Positions 1-8,656 of a stretch of 64,000 bases of DNA are shown here, in pieces. The notes below the pieces were generated by a model. The model ran no database searches and was not told the origin of the DNA. It worked only from the letters and a program-made list of their open reading frames with translations. Origin of the DNA: Flaviflagellibacter rhizophilus (GTDB taxonomy: Bacteria > Pseudomonadota > Alphaproteobacteria > Rhizobiales > Methylopilaceae). Where the stretch lies: assembly GCF_033898525.1 (NCBI RefSeq), contig NZ_JAXAFJ010000001.1:620001-684000 (forward strand). Reading direction: 5' to 3'. Position 1 is the first letter of the stretch; every line of letters starts with the position of its first letter. The translations under genes were made by a program, and so were the position numbers.

Positions 1-1
1 T

Positions 2-136
2 GCCCGCGACGGCTGGACGGCGGTGGTCTTCGACGGGCTCATCCTGTCCGCCACTACGGTCGCCGTGATGATCGTCACCGGGCTGGTGGGAAAGCTCTCC
101 GTCCGCCGCGCATCAGGAGCCGTCCACAATGGCTAA
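2..136 (+). CDS. DUF2231-like membrane protein, C-terminal fragment
   Basis: The window opens inside a reading frame that runs to a TAA at 134-136. The 44 visible residues contain one hydrophobic helix (Val/Leu/Ile/Thr-rich) followed by a short basic tail with Gly-Lys-Leu-Ser-Val-Arg-Arg. This fits the last transmembrane segment of DUF2231 proteins, which often precede PQQ-type sugar dehydrogenases. The frame overlaps the ATG of the next gene by 8 bases, so the two are probably cotranscribed and translationally coupled. The family call is inferred mostly from context, because only the tail is present. Confidence 0.5.
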   Translation, partial: ARDGWTAVVFDGLILSATTVAVMIVTGLVGKLSVRRASGAVHNG

Positions 137-1658
137 TCGCACCCGCTCCTTCCGCATCGCCGCACTTGCGGGCACCTGCGTTTTCGCGCTCGCGACAGCC
201 GGCCACGCCCAGGAATTCGATACCACCCAGCAGATCGGGCCGAACCCGGTCCTGCCCGAGACCGACTCGCCGCTGCTGCCCGACCTGAAGGTCGCCGAGG
301 TGATCGGATGGTCCGACGGGCAGACGCCCAAAGTGCCGGAGGGCCTCAAGGTCACAGTCTATGCGAAGGATCTCGTCAATCCGCGCACGGTGCACACCCT
401 GCCCAACGGCGACGTGCTTGTCGTCCAGTCGCGCTCGCCCGCCGGCGAGCCAAAGGTACGCCCCAAGGACATCATCCGCGGCTGGATCATGTCCATCGCG
501 CATGGCGACACCGGAGCCGACCAGAAGCCCAGCAACATCATCACGTTGCTGCGCGACACCAATCGCGACGGACAGGTCGATGAGCGCCATGATCTTCTGA
601 AAGAACTGCACTCCCCGTTCGGCGTCGCCTGGGCGGACGACACGCTTTACGTGGCCGCCGCCGACGCCGTGCTGGCCTATCCCTACCCGCTCGGGCAGAC
701 CGCCATCTCCGCTGCGCCGCGCGTGCTGGCCCCACTGCCAGGTGGCCCGCTGAACCATCACTGGACCAAGGATCTGTCGCTCAGTCCGGACGGCCGCTTC
801 CTCTACGCCTCCGTGGGATCGAACTCCAATATCGTGGAGAACGGGCTCGAAGCGGAGAAGGGCCGCGCCGCCATCTGGCAGATCGACCGCCAGACCGGCG
901 CCAGCCGCGTCTTCGCATCGGGCCTGCGCAATCCCAACGGCCTGACCGTGCATCCACAAACCGGCACGCTCTGGGCCGTGATCAACGAGCGCGACGAACT
1001 CGGGCCGAACCTCGTGCCGGACTACATGACCTCGGTGCAGGACGGCGCCTTTTACGGCTGGCCGTGGAGCTATTACGGCAATCATGTCGACGAGCGCGTC
1101 TACCCGCCCCGTCCGGACATGGTGCAGCGCGCAATTGCTCCCGACTACGCGCTCTCCAGCCATGTCGCGGCTCTGGGCATGACCTTCTCCATGGGCTCGG
1201 CGCTGCCGGCGCAATATGCCAATGGCGCGTTCATCGGCCAGCACGGCAGCTGGAACCGTACGGCGTTCAATGGCTACAAGGTCAGCTATGTGCCGTTCGA
1301 AAACGGAAAGCCGAATGGCAAGGCGCAGGATGTCGTCACCGGCTTCATTGACGGAGACAAGGCGCATGGGCGACCGGTCGGCGTCGGCATAGACGGCACG
1401 GGCGCCCTTCTGGTGGCGGACGATGCCGGCAACACCGTGTGGCGCGTGGCGGCAGCCGATGGCACGATCAGCCCCGCCCCCCTCGCAACCGATCATGTGG
1501 ACGCAGGTGCCGCCGGAACCTCCGCTGCAGCCGGCGCTCCACCTGCCGGCACGAACCCGGGCAGCGCGGCTCCCGCTCCGTCACCACTCGAGGTCGCACC
1601 CGCTGTGCTGCCTTACGGCGCCGAGCGCGCTGAGCAGTCGCCGCCTCCGAGCCCCTGA
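129..1658 (+). CDS. PQQ-dependent sugar dehydrogenase (sorbosone dehydrogenase family)
   Basis: This 509-residue protein starts with a Sec signal peptide (basic start, hydrophobic core, Ala-X-Ala-Gln near residue 27), so it is exported. The body matches the six-bladed beta-propeller of soluble aldose/sorbosone dehydrogenases, with recurring blade motifs such as NPRTVHTLPNGDVLV, GLRNPNGL, NERDELG and GQHGSWNR. Family members oxidise aldose sugars or sorbosone in the periplasm using pyrroloquinoline quinone. The last ~55 residues are an Ala/Pro-rich low-complexity tail beyond the usual propeller. The ATG lies within the end of the upstream DUF2231 frame. Which sugar is oxidised cannot be told from the sequence. 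Confidence 0.88.
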   Translation: MANRTRSFRIAALAGTCVFALATAGHAQEFDTTQQIGPNPVLPETDSPLLPDLKVAEVIGWSDGQTPKVPEGLKVTVYAKDLVNPRTVHTLPNGDVLVVQSRSPAGEPKVRPKDIIRGWIMSIAHGDTGADQKPSNIITLLRDTNRDGQVDERHDLLKELHSPFGVAWADDTLYVAAADAVLAYPYPLGQTAISAAPRVLAPLPGGPLNHHWTKDLSLSPDGRFLYASVGSNSNIVENGLEAEKGRAAIWQIDRQTGASRVFASGLRNPNGLTVHPQTGTLWAVINERDELGPNLVPDYMTSVQDGAFYGWPWSYYGNHVDERVYPPRPDMVQRAIAPDYALSSHVAALGMTFSMGSALPAQYANGAFIGQHGSWNRTAFNGYKVSYVPFENGKPNGKAQDVVTGFIDGDKAHGRPVGVGIDGTGALLVADDAGNTVWRVAAADGTISPAPLATDHVDAGAAGTSAAAGAPPAGTNPGSAAPAPSPLEVAPAVLPYGAERAEQSPPPSP

Positions 1659-1692
1659 ACGGCGGATGGTTGGGAATCAATGCTCTGATCGC

Positions 1693-1718
1693 AGGGCGCT
1701 GGCATCGGCCGGCGCCCT
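1693..1718 (+). terminator. hairpin after the dehydrogenase gene
   Basis: AGGGCGC (1693-1699) and GCGCCCT (1712-1718) form a GC-rich stem 35 bases past the dehydrogenase stop. There is no clear run of T after it, so it may be a weak terminator or an mRNA-end hairpin. Confidence 0.35.
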
Positions 1719-1786
1719 ATCCGTATGCCTCTGGTGCTCGCTTCCTGATCGAATTCAACAACAAAGCCGGGCGGCTACTTGCTTAT

Positions 1787-1813
1787 TGAGAATGCTTCGC
1801 AATATCATTCTCA
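1787..1813 (+). promoter_or_regulatory. palindromic metal-regulator-like operator before sitA
   Basis: TGAGAATG (1787-1794) and CATTCTCA (1806-1813) form a perfect 8-base inverted repeat with an 11-base spacer. It ends 22 bases before the chosen sitA start. Position and the GAGAAT...ATTCTC core fit a Fur/Mur-family site that would shut the transporter off when metal is sufficient. The assignment to Fur/Mur is inferred. Confidence 0.6.
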
Positions 1814-1835
1814 TATGATGGGTTGGAGGGCAGGC

Positions 1836-2747
1836 ATGTTGGTTTCGCGAGGTCTGGTGTTCGCTGTTGCCATCTCCGTGGCGTGGGCCGGAACGGCGGC
1901 GGCACAAGCGCCTGCGAAGCCCTTCAAGGTGGTCACCACCTTCACCGTGCTGGCTGACATGACCCGCAACGTGGCCGGCAATGCCGCCGAGGTGGTCTCC
2001 ATCACCAAGCCCGGCGCGGAAATCCACGGCTATGAGCCCACGCCCCGCGACATCGTCTCGGCGGGCGACGCACAGCTCGTTCTCAGGAACGGGCTCAACC
2101 TCGAGCGATGGTTCGAGCAATTCCTGCGCAATATGGGCGAGGTGCCCTCCGCCACCCTGAGCGACGGCATCAAGCCGATCCCGATCTCGGACGGGTCCTA
2201 CAAGGGCGCGGCGAACCCGCATGCCTGGATGGCTCCGGCCGAAGGCCTCATCTACGTGGACAACATCGCGGCGGCCCTCAGCAAACATGATCCCGCCAAC
2301 GCCGCGACCTACGCGGCCAATGCGGAAGCCTACAAGGCGAAGATCCGCGCCACCATCGAGCCGGTGCGGGCGCGCCTTGCCTCCGTGCCCGAAGAGCAGC
2401 GCTGGCTCGTGAGCTGCGAAGGGGCTTTCAGCTACCTCGCCCGCGACCTCGGGCTGAAGGAGCTCTATCTCTGGCCCATCAATGCCGACCAGACAGGAAC
2501 GCCGCAGCAGGTGCGCAAGGTCATCGACGGCGTGAAAGCCAACAAGATCCCGGTGGTGTTCTGCGAAAGCACCGTGAGCACCGCGCCCGCCGAACAGGTG
2601 GCTCGGGAAACCGGAGCACGCTTCGGCGGCGTGCTCTATGTGGACTCCCTGAGCGGCCCCGATGGCCCGGTGCCCACTTATCTGGACCTGCTGCGCGTGA
2701 CATCGCAGACCGTCGCCGACGGCCTCACAACGAAGGCTGCCGAATGA
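1836..2747 (+). CDS. sitA: Mn/Fe(Zn) ABC transporter, substrate-binding protein
   Basis: Cluster A-I periplasmic metal-binding protein of 303 residues. The ATG at 1836 is chosen because GGAGGG sits at 1825-1830 and it directly opens a signal peptide ending Ala-Gln-Ala; the longer frame from a TTG at 1779 would run through the operator. The four expected metal ligands are visible: His64 (EIHGYEP), His129 (NPHAWM), Glu195 (SCEGAFSYL) and Asp270 (YVDSLSG). This H-H-E-D set is typical of SitA/MntC/PsaA-type Mn/Fe binders, and the long His-rich loop of ZnuA is missing. It is the first gene of an overlapping four-gene operon. Confidence 0.9.
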   Translation: MLVSRGLVFAVAISVAWAGTAAAQAPAKPFKVVTTFTVLADMTRNVAGNAAEVVSITKPGAEIHGYEPTPRDIVSAGDAQLVLRNGLNLERWFEQFLRNMGEVPSATLSDGIKPIPISDGSYKGAANPHAWMAPAEGLIYVDNIAAALSKHDPANAATYAANAEAYKAKIRATIEPVRARLASVPEEQRWLVSCEGAFSYLARDLGLKELYLWPINADQTGTPQQVRKVIDGVKANKIPVVFCESTVSTAPAEQVARETGARFGGVLYVDSLSGPDGPVPTYLDLLRVTSQTVADGLTTKAAE

Positions 2748-3661
2748 AGCTGAACCTTGATGGCGATGCGCCGGAAATGCCTGGCGTCGCGCATGCTCCG
2801 CCTGCCGAGGACGGCATCGTTGTTCGGGACCTCACCGTCACATACCGGAACGGCCACACGGCCCTGCGCGATGCCAGCTTTTCAATTCCGGCGGGCACCA
2901 TAACCGCTCTGGTCGGCGTGAATGGCGCCGGCAAGTCCACCTTGTTCAAGGCGGTCATGGGCTTCGTGCCGGCCGCACGCGGAGAGATCCGGCTTCTCGG
3001 CCGCACGGTGCGGCAAGCGCTGCGGGAGAACCTCGTCGCCTATGTTCCGCAGGCCGAGGAAGTCGACTGGAGCTTCCCCGTTCTGGTAGAAGACGTCGTG
3101 ATGATGGGGCGCTACGGCCATATGGGCTTCCTGCGCCGCCCATCCTCAGCCGACCGCCGCGCCGTCGACGACGCCTTGGCGCGCGTCGACATGACCGCGC
3201 TGCGTTCGCGGCAGATCGGTGAGCTTTCCGGCGGGCAGCGCAAGCGGGTCTTCCTTGCCCGGGCGCTGGCGCAGGACGGGCGCGTCATCCTGCTGGACGA
3301 GCCCTTCACCGGCGTGGACGTGAAGTCGGAGGACCAGATCGTGGCCCTGCTGCGCGAGTTGCGGGACGAGGGCAGGGTCATGCTGGTCTCCACCCACAAT
3401 CTCGGCTCCGTGCCGGAGTTCTGTGATCGCACCGTGCTGGTGAAAGGCACCGTGCTGGCCTCGGGCCTCACCGAAGACGTGTTCACCCGCGACAATCTCG
3501 AACTCGCCTTCGGGGGCGTGCTCCGCCACTTCACCTTGACGGCCAAGGCCCTTCACGACGACGAAGACACGCGCGAGGTTCGCATCATCACGGACGATGA
3601 GCGGCCTTACGTCCAGTATGGCGACTGCGCCCGGCGCAGCAGCGGTGAAGCAGCGCAATGA
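2744..3661 (+). CDS. sitB: Mn/Fe ABC transporter, ATP-binding protein
   Basis: Cytoplasmic ATPase of 305 residues that powers the importer. Visible motifs are Walker A GVNGAGKST (about residues 58-66), signature LSGGQRKR (161-168), Walker B VILLDEP (181-187) and the H-loop His218 in STHNL. It overlaps sitA by 4 bases (ATGA), as does the next permease. About 20 residues at the N-terminus precede the usual start of the ABC fold. The two-permease arrangement downstream favours the Sit (Mn/Fe) type over ZnuABC. Confidence 0.92.
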   Translation: MKLNLDGDAPEMPGVAHAPPAEDGIVVRDLTVTYRNGHTALRDASFSIPAGTITALVGVNGAGKSTLFKAVMGFVPAARGEIRLLGRTVRQALRENLVAYVPQAEEVDWSFPVLVEDVVMMGRYGHMGFLRRPSSADRRAVDDALARVDMTALRSRQIGELSGGQRKRVFLARALAQDGRVILLDEPFTGVDVKSEDQIVALLRELRDEGRVMLVSTHNLGSVPEFCDRTVLVKGTVLASGLTEDVFTRDNLELAFGGVLRHFTLTAKALHDDEDTREVRIITDDERPYVQYGDCARRSSGEAAQ

Positions 3662-4539
3662 CCGAGCTGCTGCTCCAGCCCTTCGGCTATGGCTACATGG
3701 TCAACGCGATGTGGGTCAGCGCACTTGTCGGCGGTGTGTGCGCCTTCCTCTCCTCCTATCTGGTGCTGAAGGGCTGGTCGCTGATCGGCGATGCGCTGAG
3801 CCATTCCGTGGTGCCCGGCGTCGCGGCGGCCTACATGCTGGGCCTGCCCTTCGCGGTCGGCGCGTTCCTCTCGGGTGGGCTCGCCGCGGCGGCCATGCTG
3901 CTCCTGTCCGAGCGCTCGGGGCTGAAGGTCGATGTCGTGATCGGCATCATCTTCACCTCCTTCTTCGGCCTCGGCCTCTTCATGATCTCGATCAGCCCGG
4001 TCGCGGTCAGCATCCAGACGATCACCTTCGGCAACATCCTCGCGATCACGCCCGAGGACACGCTGCAACTGGCGATCATCGGCGTCGTGTGTCTGGCGGT
4101 GCTGGCGGCGAAGTGGAAGGACCTGATGGTCGTCTTCTTCGACGAGAACCATGCACGTTCCATCGGCTTGCGGCCGGGCCTCCTGAAGGCCGTGTTCTTC
4201 ATGCTGCTGTCGGCCGCCGTCGTCGCCGCCATGCAGACGGTCGGCGCATTCCTCGTGATCGCCATGGTGGTGACACCCGGCGCCACGGCCTACCTGCTGT
4301 GCGATCGCTTTCCGCGCCTGATCCTGCTCTCGGTCGCCATCGGCACGGTCACGAGCTTTGTCGGCGCCTATGCCAGCTACTTCCTCGATGGCGCGACGGG
4401 CGGCATCATCGTTGTGCTGCAGACGCTGATCTTCCTCGCGGCCTTCCTGCTGGCGCCGAAGCACGGACTCCTTGCGGCGCGGACCCGTGCGCGTGAAGCG
4501 CTTGCAGGCGAGCCCGGCCCTGTGGGGGGCACGTCGTGA
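3658..4539 (+). CDS. sitC: Mn/Fe ABC transporter, permease 1
   Basis: Integral membrane protein of 293 residues from the ABC-3 permease family, with about eight hydrophobic helices and the conserved GWSLIGDALSHSVVPGVA stretch (residues ~37-54) and VTPGATAYLL (~202). It overlaps sitB (ATGA) and the next permease (GTGA). With the next gene it should form a heterodimeric membrane channel for the metal delivered by SitA. Confidence 0.9.
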   Translation: MTELLLQPFGYGYMVNAMWVSALVGGVCAFLSSYLVLKGWSLIGDALSHSVVPGVAAAYMLGLPFAVGAFLSGGLAAAAMLLLSERSGLKVDVVIGIIFTSFFGLGLFMISISPVAVSIQTITFGNILAITPEDTLQLAIIGVVCLAVLAAKWKDLMVVFFDENHARSIGLRPGLLKAVFFMLLSAAVVAAMQTVGAFLVIAMVVTPGATAYLLCDRFPRLILLSVAIGTVTSFVGAYASYFLDGATGGIIVVLQTLIFLAAFLLAPKHGLLAARTRAREALAGEPGPVGGTS

Positions 4540-5384
4540 GCCTCGATGCCGCCCTGCTGCCGTTCGGCTTCCCCTTCATGCAGAACGCCTTCCTGATCTG
4601 CATCCTCGTAGCCGTGCCGACAGCTCTCTTGTCCTGCTATCTCGTGCTGAAGGGCTGGGCGCTGATGGGCGACGCCGTCAGCCACGCAGTGCTTCCCGGC
4701 GTGGTGCTGGCCTGGATCTTCAACATCCCGCTGATCATCGGGGCCTTCGCCGCCGGAATGCTGTGTTCGGTCGCGACGGGCTACCTCTCGGACAACAGCC
4801 GCATCAAGCAGGACACCGTGATGGGCGTGGTGTTCTCCGGCATGTTCGGGCTTGGCATCGTGCTCTACACCTCGATCACCACCAACGAGCATCTCGACCA
4901 TGTGCTCTTCGGCAATATGCTGGGCGTGGGTACCGAGGACCTCGTCACCTCCGGCGTGATCGGCCTGATCGTCACGGCGGTCCTCGTCCTGAAATGGCGG
5001 GACTTCCTGCTCTTCGTGTTCGACCCCGCGCAGGCGCAGACTTCGGGCCTGCGCACCTCGTGGCTGCACTATGGACTGCTGGCGCTGCTGTCCCTGACCA
5101 TCGTCGGCACGCTGTCTTCCGTGGGGCTGATCCTCGCCGTGGCCCTTCTCGTCACGCCGGGCGCCATCGCGTTCCTGCTGGCGCGCTCCTTCGGGCGGAT
5201 GCTGGTGGTGGCGACCGTGGTCTGTACCGGCGCGATGATCGCCGGCACCTATGCGAGCTTCTTTCTCGACAGCGCGCCCGCGCCGACCATCGTGCTCATC
5301 CTCACCGCCGTCTTCATTCTGGCGCTCCTGCGCAAACTGGGGCTGCAGCGGGCGGCTTCCGGCCGGATGTCCCAGGTCGCGTGA
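4536..5384 (+). CDS. sitD: Mn/Fe ABC transporter, permease 2
   Basis: Second ABC-3 permease, 282 residues, clearly paralogous to its upstream neighbour (GWALMGDAVSHAVLPGV and VTPGAIAFLL at matching places). It starts at a GTG that overlaps the sitC stop by 4 bases. Two different permeases in one operon is the pattern of sitABCD, as opposed to single-permease znuABC. Loop lengths and the short cytosolic tail look normal. Confidence 0.9.
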   Translation: MSLDAALLPFGFPFMQNAFLICILVAVPTALLSCYLVLKGWALMGDAVSHAVLPGVVLAWIFNIPLIIGAFAAGMLCSVATGYLSDNSRIKQDTVMGVVFSGMFGLGIVLYTSITTNEHLDHVLFGNMLGVGTEDLVTSGVIGLIVTAVLVLKWRDFLLFVFDPAQAQTSGLRTSWLHYGLLALLSLTIVGTLSSVGLILAVALLVTPGAIAFLLARSFGRMLVVATVVCTGAMIAGTYASFFLDSAPAPTIVLILTAVFILALLRKLGLQRAASGRMSQVA

Positions 5385-5465
5385 ACAGGTGCATGGTGTC
5401 CGATGACGCGGAGTGACACGCAACAGTCACTATGGGCCGGGCAGCCGCTGGTATATGGGTGAGCG

Positions 5466-6122
5466 ATGGAAACAATGATCGCGCAGCTTGAGCAGTTCAT
5501 CCACACCCATCAGGCTTGGAGCGGGGTGATCGTCTTCCTCATCGCCTTCGGCGAGTCGCTCGTGCTGGTAGGCATCCTGATCCCCGCGACAGCGGCCATG
5601 GTCCTCATCGGCGGGCTCATCGGCACCGGCGTGATCGGCCCCGTTCCGGTGATCATCGGAGCGATCCTGGGCGCCGTCTGCGGCGACGTGATCTCCTACA
5701 TCATCGGCCGCAAGTTCGGACCGGGCCTCGTGCACCACAAGCTGCTGCGCCGCTATCGGCAGGCTATCGCCAGGACGCGGCTCTTCTTCCGCAAATACGG
5801 CTTCGCCGCCGTCTTCCTCGGCCGCTTCCTGGGCCCGCTCCGGTCCACGGTGCCGCTCGTGGCGGGCATGATGCGCATGGACCAGAAGCGCTTCCAGATC
5901 GCCAATGTGGTGTCGGCCGCCATCTGGGCACCTGTGATGCTGACCCCCGGCTGGGTCGGCGCCAAGGGGATGGAGGAGATGGGCGGCGGCATGGGCTCGC
6001 TCATCGGCCCCGTCGTCATCGTGCTGATCGTCACCATCGTCGGCACCTTGCTGGGCGGACGCCAGCTCGCGCGTTCCCGCCCGAACCGCCGCCGCCGTGC
6101 CTCGGAAATCGACGCCTCCTAG
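5466..6122 (+). CDS. DedA family membrane protein
   Basis: A 218-residue membrane protein with the DedA/VTT domain: the region FGESLVLVGILIPATAAM near the N-terminus, the GDVISYIIGRKFG segment, and FLGRFLGPLRSTVPLVAGM with conserved Gly/Arg/Pro residues in the re-entrant part. DedA proteins take part in envelope lipid handling, including undecaprenyl phosphate or phospholipid recycling, and in proton-motive-force homeostasis. A GGGTGAGCG ribosome site precedes the ATG. It lies 81 bases after sitD and could be read through from that operon. The specific lipid is unknown. Confidence 0.85.
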   Translation: METMIAQLEQFIHTHQAWSGVIVFLIAFGESLVLVGILIPATAAMVLIGGLIGTGVIGPVPVIIGAILGAVCGDVISYIIGRKFGPGLVHHKLLRRYRQAIARTRLFFRKYGFAAVFLGRFLGPLRSTVPLVAGMMRMDQKRFQIANVVSAAIWAPVMLTPGWVGAKGMEEMGGGMGSLIGPVVIVLIVTIVGTLLGGRQLARSRPNRRRRASEIDAS

Positions 6123-6219
6123 TCGGGCGGGGCGACTTACTCCGGACTTCTACGGATTGCGCCCGAATGTCGACTGCGCAAGATGCACGGGCTGGTTTCC
6201 ACCCGGATTTCCATCAGCA

Positions 6220-6256
6220 GGGCCGCTCGACACCCGTGTCGCAGCGGCCCTTTTTT
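6220..6256 (+). terminator. Rho-independent terminator after dedA
   Basis: GGGCCGCT (6220-6227) pairs with AGCGGCCC (6243-6250), extended inside by CGACAC/GTGTCG, and is followed by TTTTTT (6251-6256). It ends the sit-dedA transcripts just before the convergent aldo/keto reductase gene. Confidence 0.88.
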
Positions 6257-6273
6257 CATGAGCGATGCCTCGC

Positions 6274-7335
6274 CTAGATCTTCCCGAGATCGCGATAGCT
6301 GTCGTGCAGAGCCCAGTCCCCGGCGCTGAAGCGGTCGGCGGCGAAATTGTGCTGGTGCCAATAGGGATAGATGTAAGCCGGGCGGCTGGCGCGGTTCAGC
6401 CGGTCCAGTTCATCCCCGGAGAGCTTCAGCTCGGCGGCCGCCATGCTGTCGCGGAAGTGCTGTTCGGTCAGCCCGCCGACCACGAGGGTTGCAACGCCGG
6501 GGCGTGACAAAGTCCAGGCCAGGGACACCTGCGCCACGGAGACACCGCGCTCCTTCGCGATTGTGTCGAGCACGTCCACGATGCTCCACAGCCGTTCCTC
6601 GTCCCGGATCGGCGGCTCGCTCCAGCCCGCCGCCTGACGCGAAATCTCCGGTGCACGGTCGCGGCCGAAAGCACCGGACAGGAGGCCCGCCGCAAGCGGG
6701 CTCCACACCATCACGCCCAACCCCTGGTCTACGGAGATCGGCAGCAGCTCGTATTCCGCCTCGCGCGCCTCCAGCGTGTAGTGGATCTGCTGGGCCACGA
6801 AGCGCTGCAGGTTCCGGCGCTCGGAAATGCCCAGCGCCTTCATCACGTGCCAGCCCGAATAATTGGAGCAGCCGGTGTAGCGGACCTTGCCCTGCTGGAC
6901 GAGTGTATCGAGCGCCGACAGCATCTCCTCGAGAGGGGTGAGGCCGTCCCACTCGTGCATCAGGTAGATGTCGACATGGTCGGTGCGCAGCCGCTTCAGG
7001 CTGCGCTCGCATTCGCGGATCAGGTGATGGCGCGAGACGCCCTCGTCGTTCGGGCCGCCGCCGATGCGCATGCGGGCCTTCGAGCAGATCAGAACGTCGT
7101 CGCGCCGGCCTTCAAGCACCTCGCCGAGGATCTCTTCCGAGCGCCCCATCGAATACATGTTCGACGTGTCGAACAGGTTGATGCCGCCATCAATGCAGGT
7201 GTCCACGAGCCGCCGCGCGTCCGACACGCTTTGCTTCGCCACCATCGCGAAATCGCCCTCCCCGCCGAAGGAGAAGGTGCCCATGCTGAGGGCCGAAACC
7301 TTCAGGCCCGACCGGCCAAGCGCCCTGTATTCCAT
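6274..7335 (-). CDS. aldo/keto reductase
   Basis: A 353-residue NAD(P)H-dependent (beta/alpha)8-barrel oxidoreductase. The catalytic tetrad is visible: Asp in NLFDTSN, Tyr in the following NMYSMG, Lys in ICSKARM and His in YLMHEWDG. Cofactor-binding segments appear near the C-terminus (SRPGVATLVVGG). It follows the LacI gene on the same strand by 54 bases and is probably cotranscribed. Within this sugar cluster it likely interconverts a carbonyl and hydroxyl of the transported sugar or alditol, but the substrate is an inference. Confidence 0.88.
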   Translation of the reverse strand: MEYRALGRSGLKVSALSMGTFSFGGEGDFAMVAKQSVSDARRLVDTCIDGGINLFDTSNMYSMGRSEEILGEVLEGRRDDVLICSKARMRIGGGPNDEGVSRHHLIRECERSLKRLRTDHVDIYLMHEWDGLTPLEEMLSALDTLVQQGKVRYTGCSNYSGWHVMKALGISERRNLQRFVAQQIHYTLEAREAEYELLPISVDQGLGVMVWSPLAAGLLSGAFGRDRAPEISRQAAGWSEPPIRDEERLWSIVDVLDTIAKERGVSVAQVSLAWTLSRPGVATLVVGGLTEQHFRDSMAAAELKLSGDELDRLNRASRPAYIYPYWHQHNFAADRFSAGDWALHDSYRDLGKI

Positions 7336-7389
7336 GGTGATGGTCCCTTGCTGGTGCGTGTCGTGATCTTCGGTTGCCGCAGGCGGGTG

Positions 7390-8451
7390 TCAGGCTGCTC
7401 CGGCAGTCGCATTGGTGCAGCGGTCGCTGTCGCGCGCGATCAGCCGAGCGCCGACCTGGATCTTCACAGCGGGCTGCGCTTCCGTGGCGTTGATCATGTC
7501 GTCGAGCAGGGTGACGGCCAGGTAGCCGATCTTGCGCTTGGACACGTCGATGGTCGTCAGCGGCGGGTGGATCGTTGCGCTTTGCGGCAGGTTGTCGAAT
7601 CCGATGATCGAGACATCGTCCGGGATGCGCAGGCCGTGCTCCCGCAGCGCCTTCATGAAACCGAACGCGATCACGTCGTTCGTGCAGAAATAGCATTCCG
7701 CCAGTTCCGCGCCCGACTTCAGGAGCGTCATCGTATCGGCATAGGCACCGTCCGACGTGGACTCGACCGACAGGACGTCGGCCGCGCCCACCGGCAGGTC
7801 CAGCCTCTCCATGTTCTTGAAGAACGCGTCCCGCCGAAGGCGGAAATTGGTGGTCTCGACATGGCTCGCCACGAAGCCGATGCGCCGGAACCCTTCGTCC
7901 TTGAACCGAGCGAGGACGGTGTGGACCGCGTCCTCATTGTTCATGTTGACGAAGCTCGCATCCGCTACGTCGTAGAACGTGTCGATGAAGATGGTCGGGC
8001 GGCCCACAGCCTGGATCGTGGCTATGTCGCTTTCACTCAACTCCGTTCCAAGGACGATCAGGCCGTTTACGGAGGCGCTGGATACCTGGTCCGCGATCAC
8101 GCTGACCGGTTGCTCCTCGTGGCTGAACACCTCCAGCGAATAGCCCCGGCGCCGCGCCTCCATGGACATGCCGTCGATGTAGTCCGAAATGAAGTTGCTG
8201 TGGTCGCGGTTCACGGTGTGGCCGTGCTTGGCGATCTTGAGGAAGCGCAGGATACGGCTTGCCTCCCCGCGGCTCTTCGAGGGACGCGGCGTGTAGGACA
8301 GGCTTTCGACCGCCTTTAGCACCCGCACCCGGGTGCCTTCGGAAATCTCCCCCTTCCCGTTCAAGACGAGAGACACGGTCGCGGGCGATACGCCTGCAAC
8401 GCGCGCAACGTCCCGGATCGTCGGGGGAACGACACCTTTCTGAGCTGTCAT
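7390..8451 (-). CDS. LacI family transcriptional regulator
   Basis: A 353-residue regulator with an N-terminal LacI helix-turn-helix (TIRDVARVAGVSPATVSLVLNG, residues ~12-33) and hinge, followed by a periplasmic-binding-protein-like effector domain (for example IIGFDNLPQSATIHPPLTTI near residue 290). It is divergent from the sugar transporter operon and is the natural repressor of it. Paired palindromes in the shared upstream region (8617-8645) are its probable operators. The aldo/keto reductase gene follows. Confidence 0.92.
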   Translation of the reverse strand: MTAQKGVVPPTIRDVARVAGVSPATVSLVLNGKGEISEGTRVRVLKAVESLSYTPRPSKSRGEASRILRFLKIAKHGHTVNRDHSNFISDYIDGMSMEARRRGYSLEVFSHEEQPVSVIADQVSSASVNGLIVLGTELSESDIATIQAVGRPTIFIDTFYDVADASFVNMNNEDAVHTVLARFKDEGFRRIGFVASHVETTNFRLRRDAFFKNMERLDLPVGAADVLSVESTSDGAYADTMTLLKSGAELAECYFCTNDVIAFGFMKALREHGLRIPDDVSIIGFDNLPQSATIHPPLTTIDVSKRKIGYLAVTLLDDMINATEAQPAVKIQVGARLIARDSDRCTNATAGAA

Positions 8452-8616
8452 TCCGCTCCGTCCCGCACGGCGAACCCTCTCCAGATGAAGCCGGTGGACA
8501 GCACCGTGGAACCCCGCTTTGCTGCATTAGCCGAAAGGCGAAGCGTCCGAACGTGGCTTCTGCCCCGCTCCAGCCGCGCAACAGCCTTGCAGCCTGTACA
8601 TAGCTCTGCTAATTCT

Positions 8617-8646
8617 TTTAGTAAAGAAGAAGAAAGTTTACTAAAC
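8617..8646 (+). promoter_or_regulatory. twin palindromic operator sites for the sugar operon
   Basis: TTTAGTAAA (8617-8625) and TTTACTAAA (8637-8645) are each near-perfect odd palindromes and are reverse complements of each other, with centres exactly 20 bp apart. The second is extended to GTTTACTAAAC (8636-8646) and abuts the ribosome site of the permease gene. Size, symmetry and position suit a LacI-family repressor binding two sites on one face of the helix. Confidence 0.6.
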
Positions 8647-8656
8647 GGAGGCGGAC

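Noticed and set aside
1779..1835. The TTG start at 1779 for the metal-binding protein
   Set aside because: It would place a palindromic operator inside the coding region and precede the signal peptide by 19 residues; GGAGGG before ATG 1836 is better.
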